Position numbers and translations under genes: made by a program
In this document: positions 52,812 to 62,480 of the stretch, piece by piece
How the letters are laid out: each line of letters starts with the position of its first letter
How positions within the stretch are numbered: the stretch's first letter is position 1
Notes under the pieces: model-generated
Database searches by the model: none
Seen by the model: only the letters and a program-made list of their open reading frames with translations
What the model was told of the DNA's origin: nothing
Source of the DNA: CAZIKB01 sp964539665
GTDB taxonomy: Bacteria > Zhuqueibacterota > Zhuqueibacteria > Oceanimicrobiales > Oceanimicrobiaceae
DNA: 64,000 nt
Direction: 5' to 3'
Assembly: GCA_964539665.1 (NCBI GenBank)
Contig: CAZIKB010000001.1
Span: forward strand, 1 to 64,000

Positions 52812-55430
52812 TTATTTTATTACCACTTCTTCTGTTTGTGATAATTGAATGGCGTTGAATAATAACTTATATGTACCCTCTGTTTGTGCTCGATTTTGAA
52901 CTCTAAATCCAATCAAAACAATCCTGCCTTTACCCATAGGAATTTCTAAAACAGCAGATAGCCCACGAATTCTCTCCTCCCCTGTTATCCATCCACTTAA
53001 AAGGGAATTGTAATCCGGATAATACGCAGCAACAGACGTACGATTTTTCCAATAATATGGCCGTAACGCTGGACTATTACTGAAGACTGCCGCTGCTTTT
53101 GTAGGCATACCATAAGCAATGGGCTCACTGTTGTCAACTATGATTTCCAATAGTGAGCCTGGACAATAAAAGTCATTTACTTTTACATTTTTCAGTACAT
53201 TTTCAACTGGCAGGCCAAATTGTTCGATGGCAAAATCACACGCACTATCAAGCACAATCAATTTGCCGCCATTTTCGACAAACTCCTTTAATGCATTTAC
53301 CCCGTCCTCCCGAATGCCATCTTGATACGGCACCGGGACTTGTGCTGTGTAAATATCTGGTTTTAATTTTTTCCTTCCATGAATTAATTGCATTGCCTCA
53401 ATATCCGGAATGATGATGACATCATAATCATCAATTAAGTCGCCCCGTCTTATCTGGATATTATATATCGATTTATATGGAAAAGCATACTTTTCCAGGA
53501 GGAATCGAGTCCAGCCAGCATCAACATTGCTTGTAAAAGGTTGGTAAAGACCCAAATTGAACTTTTTTATTTGATATGCTTCCTGACCTCGAAATTTTTG
53601 TTCAGTTTGAATTACTTCGAGACCAAATTCTTTTGCTAATGAAGCCATTCTTTCAAATTTAATTTCTTTATATGGGACAAAAACTGTCCCGGGTTGGTAT
53701 GTTTTTCCATCAACTTCAATTTCATTCTTCAGCCAAAATACTTTTCTCCCTATACCTAACAATTTATTTACCCCAACAAAACAACGATTGGTGCTATGGC
53801 TGATTAAATAATTTCCCTTCTCCTTTCTTACAATATATCCCGTTGGCTCATCTATTGTTTTGATTTGAGTTAAATCAGCGTCAAAAGGCTTGTCTATTTG
53901 CTGCGTTTCAACTCCCATCATTAACGGTAATGTCCATCCAGTCATGTCATTAGGATACTCTGAATTATTATCCAGGTCCTTTTTGAATTCTGTATTTATT
54001 TGACGAGCGAGCATATTTTTAGCATAGGAGCGAAAAGGCTGCGCCATTAAAATGACAAAAGAACCTTTTTCATATTTCACACTATCCACAAAAAAATCCT
54101 GGTCTGCTTTGTGAACTTCAACACCTCCCTGCAGCAGGACATCTACCATTTGAATGGCGACAGTTGGATCATGCTGAGGCTTTGGAACAACAAATGCAAA
54201 TGGTGGTTGGTATTTTCCTTTATTAATTGCCTCGATATTCATTTTGCAAAAATTATAAATTATCGATTCTTTTTCTTTTGCGGCATGCTTTAATAGAGAG
54301 AAAGTCACCGCCAATTCGTATTCGATGACATCTCTAAGACGCCACCAACCGCCAAGCCAGGGTTCGGACAAGTTTTTATATCTATCATTTTCAGAATGGC
54401 TCCATCTACCGCCATTTATGCTGCCTTTGGGAAAATAAAGTGGGGTAGCAACCTGCGCATCAGCAACGGCAGAACGAATACCCAGCATGTTATGCCACCA
54501 GGAAGTCATCGTCGAAGTACCTTCACATCTTTCAGAATAAAAAGTACTTATTACTATTCCGCGTTTTTTTTGTGCCAGTAAATCACTGACAATGTTTTTA
54601 CTAACTTTATTCATCTGCTCATATAATAATGGATGCAAATCCGGATTTGCCTGCTCATTGTATGATGGTAAAGACAGACGTGCACTTTCTGACTGCATTT
54701 GGTGTTGGTCATAGATTATTTCTGGATACCATTCATGATAGTACTGCCGGCTCATTAATCTGGTCTCAACAAGATTCATCATGAACCAGTCGCAATTATT
54801 GTCTTGCCCAGCGTAAGGATGACTAACATAGGGAAAAGGACTACCTTCAAAAGGAGTATCCAGATGTTGATTATACCAATCCACAATTCTTTGCATGCCA
54901 TCCGGATTCATTGAAGGAACCAGTAAAATAATAACATTGTCAAGAATCTGCCGTACTTCTGAAGAGTTTTGGGTCGCTAATAAATAAGCCAACTCTATTG
55001 ACTCTTGACTGGATGCGATTTCTTCTGCATGAACATTAAGGGTTATCATTACAACAACTTTATTGTCGCGTGCTATTAAACGTGCATCATCATCTGAAAG
55101 TTGACGAGGGTTGGCAGCTAATTTTTGCAAATTTTTGTATTTAGCTAAGTTTAATAAATTATTAGAAGATGAAATGATGGCCATTATGAATGGATTTCCC
55201 ACTGTCGATTTACCCAGTTTTTGTACTGTAATACGATCAGATTTTTCACCTAACATCTCAAAATAATCCACTACCGTATCCCACCCAAATAACTTTTTAT
55301 CTTCCCCAACTTTAAATCCAACAAATTCTTCAGGAGAGACTATTTGCGCATGAAGAGAGGCTATTTTGACAATTAAACCCAATAACAGGATTACAGAATT
55401 CAGTTGAACCTTTCGCCTTTTCAATTCCAT
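52812..55430 (-). CDS. M14 family zinc carboxypeptidase-like exopeptidase, secreted
   Basis: An 872-residue exported protein with signal peptide (ending LHAQ). The M14 catalytic domain (about 40-390) shows the zinc ligands in NVHAEEIASSQ (His, Glu) and in YDQHQMQSESARLS, plus PSMNPDGMQRIVDWYNQ. The remaining ~480 residues include a class I glutamine-amidotransferase-like or carbohydrate-binding-like alpha/beta region (LKEFVENGGKLIVLDSACDF; GKGRIVLIGFRVQNRAQTEG), often seen C-terminal to this M14 subfamily. It presumably trims peptides outside the cytoplasm. It lies 22 bp after the M28 peptidase gene on the same strand, forming a secreted-peptidase pair. Confidence 0.9.
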   Translation of the reverse strand: MELKRRKVQLNSVILLLGLIVKIASLHAQIVSPEEFVGFKVGEDKKLFGWDTVVDYFEMLGEKSDRITVQKLGKSTVGNPFIMAIISSSNNLLNLAKYKNLQKLAANPRQLSDDDARLIARDNKVVVMITLNVHAEEIASSQESIELAYLLATQNSSEVRQILDNVIILLVPSMNPDGMQRIVDWYNQHLDTPFEGSPFPYVSHPYAGQDNNCDWFMMNLVETRLMSRQYYHEWYPEIIYDQHQMQSESARLSLPSYNEQANPDLHPLLYEQMNKVSKNIVSDLLAQKKRGIVISTFYSERCEGTSTMTSWWHNMLGIRSAVADAQVATPLYFPKGSINGGRWSHSENDRYKNLSEPWLGGWWRLRDVIEYELAVTFSLLKHAAKEKESIIYNFCKMNIEAINKGKYQPPFAFVVPKPQHDPTVAIQMVDVLLQGGVEVHKADQDFFVDSVKYEKGSFVILMAQPFRSYAKNMLARQINTEFKKDLDNNSEYPNDMTGWTLPLMMGVETQQIDKPFDADLTQIKTIDEPTGYIVRKEKGNYLISHSTNRCFVGVNKLLGIGRKVFWLKNEIEVDGKTYQPGTVFVPYKEIKFERMASLAKEFGLEVIQTEQKFRGQEAYQIKKFNLGLYQPFTSNVDAGWTRFLLEKYAFPYKSIYNIQIRRGDLIDDYDVIIIPDIEAMQLIHGRKKLKPDIYTAQVPVPYQDGIREDGVNALKEFVENGGKLIVLDSACDFAIEQFGLPVENVLKNVKVNDFYCPGSLLEIIVDNSEPIAYGMPTKAAAVFSNSPALRPYYWKNRTSVAAYYPDYNSLLSGWITGEERIRGLSAVLEIPMGKGRIVLIGFRVQNRAQTEGTYKLLFNAIQLSQTEEVVIK

Positions 55431-55452
55431 CTTGTATCTGATTAGTGCTCGC

Positions 55453-57120
55453 TTAATGATTAGTCCGTTCGCTTAAATGTTTTTCTCTTATTTTTCCAAA
55501 TTGTTCACCTGCATTCCACTGAGGCATTTCTTTAGTATTTGCCAAATACAGGCCTGTTTTTAAAGCAAACAGGGCTACTTGTGCTGCTCCATCAAAGTTC
55601 CAGGAGGGATCATATTCATCATTCACCGTATGTAAGCTTTTTAAATGGTCATTCCGGATGGATTCAATCCACTCTTCAGGTTTACCGATAAATTTTACAC
55701 CTGCTGAAATATATACAGCAGGAACACCCATTCTGGCAAAACTAAATTGGTCAGACCTGAAAAAATATCCTTTTTCTGGCGCAGGGTCAGGAGATATCTG
55801 CATTCGCATTTCTATGGCAACTTTGTTAACCACGTTATAAATTGTAGAACGTTCTGCTCCCCGGGCGATAATATCATGAGTCATACCCCAGACTTTTACT
55901 CCGTCAAGGTTAATATTGGCAATGGTCTTAGCCAAAGGATAAACAGGGTTTGAAACATAATATTTTGAACCGAGAAGGCCCGATTCTTCTGCCGCAACCG
56001 CAGCAAAAAGAATTGTCCGTTTGGGTCGAAACGGAATTTGTTTAAAAGCCTGGGCTATTTCAATTAAAGTCGCTGTGCCAGAAGCATTATCAAAGGCGCC
56101 GTTAAATATTCCATCCTCTGCATCAGATTCAATTTTTCCTAAATGATCGTAATGGCTGGTGTAAATAACGCATTCGTTTTTTAGCAGTGGATCGCTGCCC
56201 ACAAGCTTTGCAATGACATTTGGCGATTCAATGCTGCGAATTTCATTTCTAACAGTTGCATTTACTGTAAATGGCAACTCAATGGGATTAAATGTGGAAG
56301 TGTTCGCTCGAGATATGAGATCATCTAATTCAAAACCCGCATCAGATAATATTTCTTCAGCTACCTCTTGTGAAATTATGGATTGAAGTGATAAAAACTC
56401 TTCATCTTCAGGACTTTTTAAATAAAATCTTTCTTTGGTCCCACTGTCACTGAAAACCTGCCAGGGAACTAATGCCGTATTGGAAGTACGAATTAGAATG
56501 GCGCCTTCTGCACCTCTTCGGGCTGCTTCCTCATATTTACAAGCAAAACGTCTGTAAGATGTCCAGGCTTTACCTGCAAAAAATTTAGAATCCTGAGAAT
56601 ATGGCTCGCTCATAAGCATTAGCAGGACTTTTCCCGTGACATCTATGCCTTCATAATCATTCCATTCATACTCCGGAGCATTAATGCCATAACCCACAAA
56701 AATGATCTGTTTATTTCTAATTGACACAAAAGGCGTATCGATTTGTGTCCAGCCGACAAATTGAACGCCGGGATTTAACCGCCAGGTATTACCTGGACTA
56801 CGGATTACGAGCGAAGGTGTGGCGAGCATGCCTGATAGCTTAACTTGCTGAAAATAACTCGAATCGCCCACAGCGGGAAGTAAACCGACCTCCTGAAATT
56901 GCGAAGAAATATATTTTGCAGCAAGCTCACCACCTCTACTGCCCGGTGCACGGCCTTCCATGATATCATCGGAAAGATACTGTAAATGTGCTCTGATTCT
57001 TTGAGAGTCAATCGCTCCGTCAAGTTTTCCAACAGACTCTGGAGAAGTACAACCACTCTTAATCAAAGGCAATATTAAAAGAACTAAAGACAGAACTAAT
57101 TGACGACCTTTTTTTCCCAT
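55453..57120 (-). CDS. M28 family zinc aminopeptidase lipoprotein with PA-type insert
   Basis: A 555-residue lipoprotein: signal followed by lipobox IKSGC (Cys24). A PA-like domain (about 135-235, with ARRGAEGAILI) is inserted before the catalytic domain. Catalytic and zinc motifs are complete: SHYDHLG, NGAFDNASGTATLIE, AAVAAEESGLLGSKYY, INLDG and SDQFSFARMGVPAVYIS, with a final His in LKSLHTVNDEYD. Members are aminopeptidases acting at the cell surface or in the periplasm. GGAG precedes ATG. The M14 gene follows closely, so the two probably act together on peptides. Confidence 0.92.
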   Translation of the reverse strand: MGKKGRQLVLSLVLLILPLIKSGCTSPESVGKLDGAIDSQRIRAHLQYLSDDIMEGRAPGSRGGELAAKYISSQFQEVGLLPAVGDSSYFQQVKLSGMLATPSLVIRSPGNTWRLNPGVQFVGWTQIDTPFVSIRNKQIIFVGYGINAPEYEWNDYEGIDVTGKVLLMLMSEPYSQDSKFFAGKAWTSYRRFACKYEEAARRGAEGAILIRTSNTALVPWQVFSDSGTKERFYLKSPEDEEFLSLQSIISQEVAEEILSDAGFELDDLISRANTSTFNPIELPFTVNATVRNEIRSIESPNVIAKLVGSDPLLKNECVIYTSHYDHLGKIESDAEDGIFNGAFDNASGTATLIEIAQAFKQIPFRPKRTILFAAVAAEESGLLGSKYYVSNPVYPLAKTIANINLDGVKVWGMTHDIIARGAERSTIYNVVNKVAIEMRMQISPDPAPEKGYFFRSDQFSFARMGVPAVYISAGVKFIGKPEEWIESIRNDHLKSLHTVNDEYDPSWNFDGAAQVALFALKTGLYLANTKEMPQWNAGEQFGKIREKHLSERTNH

Positions 57121-57193
57121 TAGTATTTCTCCAAAATGTTACCGAGATGGTACTAATAATTTTAATGCTTGATCTCTTAGCAATACACAAGTA

Positions 57194-58276
57194 TTAATAT
57201 TTATACTCTACGCCTTCCCATCTCCCTGGAATATTGGAATGACATTTAAAACATCTGCCATTTGTAATTTTATTTTGAGTAATATGATAACCAATTCTGG
57301 TAATCAATTCTTCGTTACAATCCGGACAGTAAGTATTTTCATATTTACTCACCCTGCCTGGCAAATTACCTGCGTAGACAAATTTCAGTCCAGCTTCATA
57401 TCCGATTTCTACAGCTCGTATCAAAGTGTCAACGGGTGTATTATCCGGACCACGCATCTTGTAATTTTTATGAAATGCTGTGACATGCCATGGAATGTCT
57501 GGTGAGATATTAACTAAATAATTTGCGATGGCTTTTAACTCATGGTTTGTGTCATTAAAACCAGGCACTATTAAAGTTACGATTTCAAGCCAGAATCCCT
57601 TTTCATACACCATTTCAATAGAGTTTAAAATATGTTGGAGTACACCTCCCAAAGTACGATAGTTCTTATCGTCGAAGGATTTTAAATCGATCTTAAAAAG
57701 CTCCGTGTAGGGACGAATATAATCCAACACTTCGGGCGTGGCATTTCCATTGGAGACATATCCAGTCATAAATCCTTCTTTTTGAGCCTCTTTGAATATT
57801 TTAATTGCCCATTCACTCGTTATGAGAGGCTCGTTATAACTGCTGACAATCAGCCTGGCTTTGTATTTTTTTCCCAACAGGACTAAATCTACTGGTCGAA
57901 TTTCTTGTGGAGCTGAGACAGCTTCAGGATCACGGAGAGTTTGAGAAGTAATCCAATTTTGACAATACTCACAGTGAAAGTCGCATCCTAACATACCAAA
58001 AGTGACGGCTAAAGAACCAGGAAACACGTGGTAAAAAGGTTTTTTCTCTATAGGATCACATTGCATGCCAGATGCGTAGTTGGCAGGCACAAATAACTTA
58101 CCCCCTTGATTATACCGAACCCGACAAATTCCATCCCGCCCATCTTTTATTAAACAACGATGACCACATGCAAAACAGGTTAAGCTGTTGTCAGGATGTA
58201 ACTCATACAGTTCACCCTCCATGGTATACAATTTCAACATTTCCTTAATTGTTAATGCATCAACCATTATTTCCAT
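57194..58276 (-). CDS. AmmeMemoRadiSam-type radical SAM enzyme (AmrS)
   Basis: A 360-residue radical SAM protein. Residues 30-52 hold a Cys-rich front (TCFACGHRCLIKDGRDGICR), the [4Fe-4S] cluster motif is Cys98, Cys102, Cys105 (LGCDFHCEYCQNW), SSYNEPLIT is the family EP motif, and the C-terminus carries a zinc-ribbon-like CPDCNEEL...CFKC pair. AmrS occurs with AMMECR1 and MEMO proteins, whose chemistry is unknown; neither is visible here. The start is ATG 58276 or the ATG nine bases later; ribosome sites are weak. It is 73 bp upstream of the M28 gene. Confidence 0.9.
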   Translation of the reverse strand: MEIMVDALTIKEMLKLYTMEGELYELHPDNSLTCFACGHRCLIKDGRDGICRVRYNQGGKLFVPANYASGMQCDPIEKKPFYHVFPGSLAVTFGMLGCDFHCEYCQNWITSQTLRDPEAVSAPQEIRPVDLVLLGKKYKARLIVSSYNEPLITSEWAIKIFKEAQKEGFMTGYVSNGNATPEVLDYIRPYTELFKIDLKSFDDKNYRTLGGVLQHILNSIEMVYEKGFWLEIVTLIVPGFNDTNHELKAIANYLVNISPDIPWHVTAFHKNYKMRGPDNTPVDTLIRAVEIGYEAGLKFVYAGNLPGRVSKYENTYCPDCNEELITRIGYHITQNKITNGRCFKCHSNIPGRWEGVEYKY

Positions 58277-58463
58277 CTAATAACTTAAACTAATTAGTAT
58301 TTATTTTTGACTCGAAAAAACTATATTTTATGAGGTAATTTGTGAAGTGATTCTTATTAACTTCCACTTAATTTATTCAATATATTACTTTAGTAGTAAT
58401 TGAAGTGACTTTGTTCTATGAGGAGTATATTGATTATTATAGTTGTTTATCCTTGTTTTTATA

Positions 58464-58796
58464 TTAAACAGCGCTTCTTAATTCACTATTGGAGGGATGA
58501 AATTTAGTTTGAATTAACTGATTTAATCCGCGCCGAATTCTTTCAGGACTTATGGAGATTATGTCACAGCATTTTTCAAAAGAAAAAATATAATCGGAGT
58601 TTCTTTCATCATAAATCCAAAACTTTGCACTTTTACAATTTTTTTGCAGTTGACTTAACTCATGTTCGAGACCCTTAATTTTCATTTGATGAATTTTGTA
58701 TGGATTGTGTCCATCTAAATAATCTTTGACTGCCCGTAATACTACTGATACCACCAGTTTTCGCTCTGTAATTTTTTTATTTATTGAAATATCCAT
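58464..58796 (-). CDS. Small conserved-type protein, unknown function
   Basis: About 110 residues without signal peptide. The N-terminal part is helical and basic (ERKLVVSVVLRAVKDYLDGH). The end reads IFSFEKCCDIISISPERIRRGL, which resembles a short helix-turn-helix seen in small deltaproteobacterial proteins (pattern YIFSFENxCxxLxLDPxxLRxGL, from memory). DNA binding is possible, not shown. ATG 58796 is chosen because AGGA lies 5 bases before it; an upstream ATG at 58832 is in frame. A TATAAT promoter lies about 100 bases upstream. Confidence 0.6.
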   Translation of the reverse strand: MDISINKKITERKLVVSVVLRAVKDYLDGHNPYKIHQMKIKGLEHELSQLQKNCKSAKFWIYDERNSDYIFSFEKCCDIISISPERIRRGLNQLIQTKFHPSNSELRSAV

Positions 58797-58895
58797 ATTT
58801 TTCCTCATAAATGATTGAAACATGATAATCACAGATCAAGGCGGGAAAGAAACAATGCTGGATATATTATGCTTTGGTTTCAAAGTTTAGCATAA

Positions 58896-58923
58896 ATTAT
58901 ATAATTAAAATACAATTTTGCAA
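58896..58923 (-). promoter_or_regulatory. Possible promoter of the small 58464-58796 gene
   Basis: Minus strand TTGCAA (58923-58918), 16 bases, then a perfect TATAAT (58901-58896). The -35 matches four of six. Start near 58889 gives a leader of about 90 bases. Confidence 0.5.
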
Positions 58924-58989
58924 ATATAGTAAAAAATATGTTATAAATCAAGTCAAAAATTTAAGGGGATGTCAAAGAATTGACATATA

Positions 58990-59050
58990 ATTGACAGGAT
59001 AACAGGATTCTCAAGATGTACAGAATTTCAAGAATTTTATCATGTTCATC
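58990..59050. repeat. Short imperfect tandem intergenic repeat (CAGGAT-type)
   Basis: The stretch holds about ten-base units such as GACAGGATAA, CAGGATTCTC, AAGATGTACA and GAATTTCAAG. It resembles the CAGGAT-rich intergenic repeats scattered through many bacterial genomes. It lies between the ISOC2-like gene and the small gene. No gene is seen in 58833-59118. Confidence 0.45.
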
Positions 59051-59118
59051 AGTGGAGGATTAAAAATAGAATGCTTCGAGCTTGCAGAATAAATTATTGG
59101 TAATTCCTATATTAAACC

Positions 59119-59676
59119 TCATTTAATTAATTTTGAAATTTCTTTAAATTCAGGTGTTCCAGCTTCTTCCAATAATTCAAAGACCACTGACTCGACAGTT
59201 GTCAGTATAATTCCGGCTTTCGACATGCGCTCAAGGGCTGTTTGGTAATCCAATTCTTTTCGCGAAGAGACGGCATCTTTAGGGACATGTACCTGAAAGT
59301 TCTGAGCTAATAAATCCAAAGCAGACTGTTGAACACAAACATGTGATTCGATACCGGTGACAATAACTTGTTGGATGGATTTTTCCTTAAGTTGCTCTAT
59401 TAATTCAGGTGCAGAACAACCACTAAACGTCATTTTCTGAATTGGCTCTTTTCCACTCAAGTTTTCTAATACCTCCGGCACGGTTCCACCTAATCCTTTG
59501 GGGTACTGCTCGGTAAAAAGGATGGGTACATTCAACGCTTCGCACGCTTTTATTAATTTGATTATATTCGTAACTATCTTTTGTTTATGCAGCATAACAG
59601 CATTTATTTTTTGCTGCACATCGATAATCAAAAGAGCTGTCCGATGACGATTCAATATTTGTGGATGACGGTTCAT
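59119..59676 (-). CDS. Isochorismatase-superfamily hydrolase (ISOC2-like)
   Basis: A 185-residue cysteine hydrolase with the catalytic triad Asp19 (LLIIDVQQKI), Lys81 (QKMTFSGC) and Cys114 (TGIESHVCVQQ). The TEQYPKGLGGTVPE stretch is typical of the human ISOC2/bacterial YcaC side of the family and not of siderophore isochorismatases, so the substrate is unknown. GGAGG precedes ATG. It lies 48 bp after the efflux adaptor gene on the same strand and may be co-transcribed with it. Confidence 0.9.
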   Translation of the reverse strand: MNRHPQILNRHRTALLIIDVQQKINAVMLHKQKIVTNIIKLIKACEALNVPILFTEQYPKGLGGTVPEVLENLSGKEPIQKMTFSGCSAPELIEQLKEKSIQQVIVTGIESHVCVQQSALDLLAQNFQVHVPKDAVSSRKELDYQTALERMSKAGIILTTVESVVFELLEEAGTPEFKEISKLIK

Positions 59677-59724
59677 ATTATATTCCTCCAGCTATATAAC
59701 CACTCAACTATTATAGAAACAACG

Positions 59725-60843
59725 TTATTTGTGTCTTTTAACAACATTTACCGGAACACCCTGAGTCAGATTTTCCTGACCTAATATTACGACTTCTTCC
59801 CCGACCTCAGCTCCTGAAATCAGAGCGATTTTATCACTCTTTTCCAAGCCAAAATCAGGTGTCCGCTTTTCAGCTATGTTTTTTTTAATCACAAATATGA
59901 ATGTTTGACCTGAACGCTCTAACAAAGCGCTTTTTGGCAGGAGCGGTACTTCATACATGATGTTCGTCAGGACCTCTACTTTGGCTACCATGCCAGCTTT
60001 AAGTCGGTTCCCTGGATTCTTAACTAATACTTCCACCGGAAAAGACCGTGTCGCGAGATCGGCCTGAGGTCCAACAGCAGTAACGATTCCTATAAATTTT
60101 TCTTCAGGAAATGTATCTAAAGTTATGACGGCAGAATTTCTTTTTTTAATTTTTACAATATCATTTTCCGGCACACCAAATTTTACTTTTATCTTACTGA
60201 TATCGACGATTTTTGCAATGGGTGTGCCAGGCGCCACCGTGCCCCCTAATTCTACCAGTCTGACAGCAACAAAACCATTAATCGGGCTAACAATGCGCGT
60301 GTCTTTTAACTGCCGCATCGCCATTTTTACATTCGCCTGAGCCATTAATAAATACGATTGAGCCGACTCCATTTTTAAACGTGCGTTTTCAAAAATATAT
60401 TCAGAAATATCTTTTGAGACAAACAATTTTTTATTTCTTTCAAAATCCTTGCTGGATTTTTCTTTTGCTGCTTTCGCTTCAATTAATCCGGCTTCAGCCT
60501 GATCCAAAGAAAGTTGTTTTAACTCCGGGTCTATCTGAATCAACGAGTCCCCCCTTTCCAACCAGTCCCCCACTTCGACATAAATTGCTATGATTGTTCC
60601 TGATGTCTCAGAAGAAACCAGCACATCATGTATTGGAACAATCGTCCCCGTGGAAATAATCTTTTCCACCACTTCTCCTTTATTCAGAATATAGGTTTCG
60701 ACAGCTATGGCCGGTGTGGGCTTTCCTTCTAATCCATCTTTTCCTTCATCCGGGTTAGCAAGTTTTTCACATGCTATCTGAAACCACACCGCTGTGATTA
60801 TAAAAAGAATACAAACCAGGATAATTGATTTTTGTTTTAGCAC
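59725..60843 (-). CDS. RND efflux periplasmic adaptor (membrane-fusion protein)
   Basis: A 372-residue lipoprotein-type adaptor (lipobox-like FQIAC, Cys25). Domains: beta-barrel and lipoyl halves (VSSETSGTIIAIYVEVGDWL; INGFVAVRLVELGGTVAPGT), a short alpha-hairpin (about 95-165) and a membrane-proximal domain at the end. It should join an inner-membrane pump to TolC. The start is GTG at 60843 with GGAG upstream. TolC is encoded just upstream, but the pump itself is not in the window. Confidence 0.92.
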   Translation of the reverse strand: MLKQKSIILVCILFIITAVWFQIACEKLANPDEGKDGLEGKPTPAIAVETYILNKGEVVEKIISTGTIVPIHDVLVSSETSGTIIAIYVEVGDWLERGDSLIQIDPELKQLSLDQAEAGLIEAKAAKEKSSKDFERNKKLFVSKDISEYIFENARLKMESAQSYLLMAQANVKMAMRQLKDTRIVSPINGFVAVRLVELGGTVAPGTPIAKIVDISKIKVKFGVPENDIVKIKKRNSAVITLDTFPEEKFIGIVTAVGPQADLATRSFPVEVLVKNPGNRLKAGMVAKVEVLTNIMYEVPLLPKSALLERSGQTFIFVIKKNIAEKRTPDFGLEKSDKIALISGAEVGEEVVILGQENLTQGVPVNVVKRHK

Positions 60844-61050
60844 TTCTATTCTCCAAAAAGGAATGGCAAAACAATAAAGGACAAATGATTGCTTTTTATA
60901 ATGATTTACTTTGGTTTGCCAAAAATGGTAAAATAATTGTTTTTATTTACTCTAAACTCACAAGTCACTTTTATAAAAACATACACTTAGGATAAATTTG
61001 CCAAACTACATTAATATGTTATTTATTTTGTCGATAATCATTATGCTTTT

Positions 61051-62418
61051 TCATTCCAGTAATACACCCATTGCCCGATCTAACTGATTTCTGGCGATCC
61101 CAAAATCATAACGTGCATTAATAAGATCGGTTCGCGCACTGGTTAGGACAACCTCAGCATCCAGGACTTCAATGTTGGATGCTAAACCAACTTCGAATGT
61201 ATTATTGAGCACACGCAGATTTTCTTCAGCCTGTTCCACTGCTTTCTTTGCGATATGAAAACGCTTAATCGCTGATTCCACATTCAACCTGGCTCGAATT
61301 ACCTCCAGAGTCAGGACTCCTTCAGAATCCTTTTTTATTGCCTCCATCCGTTTCAATTCGGCTTTAGCTTCATGTAATCTGGCCAGATTAGTAAAACTGT
61401 GAAAAATTGGAATATTTACAGAAAGCGCGGCGCTCCAATAGGAAAAGCTGTCTAAAGTCAAAGTGCTATTTTGTTCCCAACCTAATTGGTACACAAAATT
61501 AAGCTTTGGTTGGAATGCTGACCAGGCCAAACGAACACCTGCCCGCTGTGCATCTACAGAGGCCTCTATTACCCGTAAACTCGGGTGTCTGGTGAAAGTC
61601 TGTTTTATCTGATTATCCAGACTGATTGCGTCAGGTTCGGGCTCGAAAGGAAGCGAGCTAACGCTAAATTCTTCATCGAAAGGCAATCCCAAAACTTGCT
61701 TCAGCGCTGCAAAGGAAATTTTTAAACTATTTTCAGCATCCACCAAAAGACCTTCATTCCTGGCTTTTTGCACTTCCCATCTGAGTACATCTGTTCTGTT
61801 TCTCAGTCCAACTTCGAGCATCTTCTTTGAGCTTTTTAAATGTTCGCCCGAGGACTCCAAACTTTTCTTCGCCAAAACCACTAGCTCTTGTGCTTGAAGC
61901 ACGCACAAAAAGCGCGTTTTAACTTCCAAAATCACCTGTTGTTTTGCATCCTCCAGGCTGCTTTCACTACTGGACTCCTGCGCCCGGGCCAGGTTCACAG
62001 CCGCCCAATTTGCACCGCCGTTGTAAATAGGCTGTACAACCTGAAATGCAGTTGAGAAATTGTTGTTATAAGCGCCCGGACGTACATCGTTCGGATCGCC
62101 ATCACTAAATTCTTCTACTAATAGCCGGCCCGGCTCCAGAAAAATATTTCCCCTGCGAACCGTTCCGGGATCCAATCGAGCGTAGCTGAATAGTAAGTCG
62201 GCTTTAGGCAATAAATCAAACTTAGCCTTTTTAACTCTGAACCTGGAAGCCTGGAAAGCTTGGCGCGCACTAATCAAAGAAGCATTTTTTTTCAGGGCTA
62301 TTTTTATTGCTTCTTTCAAAGTAATAATCTTGTTGTTTTGGGGGCAAGCCAATGAATCGCCGTCATTTATTGGAAACAAAAACATGCAAGCTGTAAAAAA
62401 AGCAATAAATCTATTCAT
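61051..62418 (-). CDS. TolC-family outer-membrane efflux channel
   Basis: About 455 residues with a signal peptide (MNRFIAFFTACMFLFPINDG) and two OEP repeats. Typical segments: ITLKEAIKIALKKNASLISA at the N-terminus, LLPKADLLFSYARL, the coiled-coil helices (about 165-235 and 370-440), and VLDAEVVLTSARTDLINARY near the end. ATG 62418 fits the signal peptide better than the in-frame TTG/ATG further upstream. It forms the outer-membrane duct for the adaptor encoded next. MPG lies 62 bp upstream on the same strand. Confidence 0.92.
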   Translation of the reverse strand: MNRFIAFFTACMFLFPINDGDSLACPQNNKIITLKEAIKIALKKNASLISARQAFQASRFRVKKAKFDLLPKADLLFSYARLDPGTVRRGNIFLEPGRLLVEEFSDGDPNDVRPGAYNNNFSTAFQVVQPIYNGGANWAAVNLARAQESSSESSLEDAKQQVILEVKTRFLCVLQAQELVVLAKKSLESSGEHLKSSKKMLEVGLRNRTDVLRWEVQKARNEGLLVDAENSLKISFAALKQVLGLPFDEEFSVSSLPFEPEPDAISLDNQIKQTFTRHPSLRVIEASVDAQRAGVRLAWSAFQPKLNFVYQLGWEQNSTLTLDSFSYWSAALSVNIPIFHSFTNLARLHEAKAELKRMEAIKKDSEGVLTLEVIRARLNVESAIKRFHIAKKAVEQAEENLRVLNNTFEVGLASNIEVLDAEVVLTSARTDLINARYDFGIARNQLDRAMGVLLE

Positions 62419-62480
62419 GTAATTCCATTTCCTCTCAACTACTACTTGCATACTATTACTACCTCCTGAATTTACAACTA

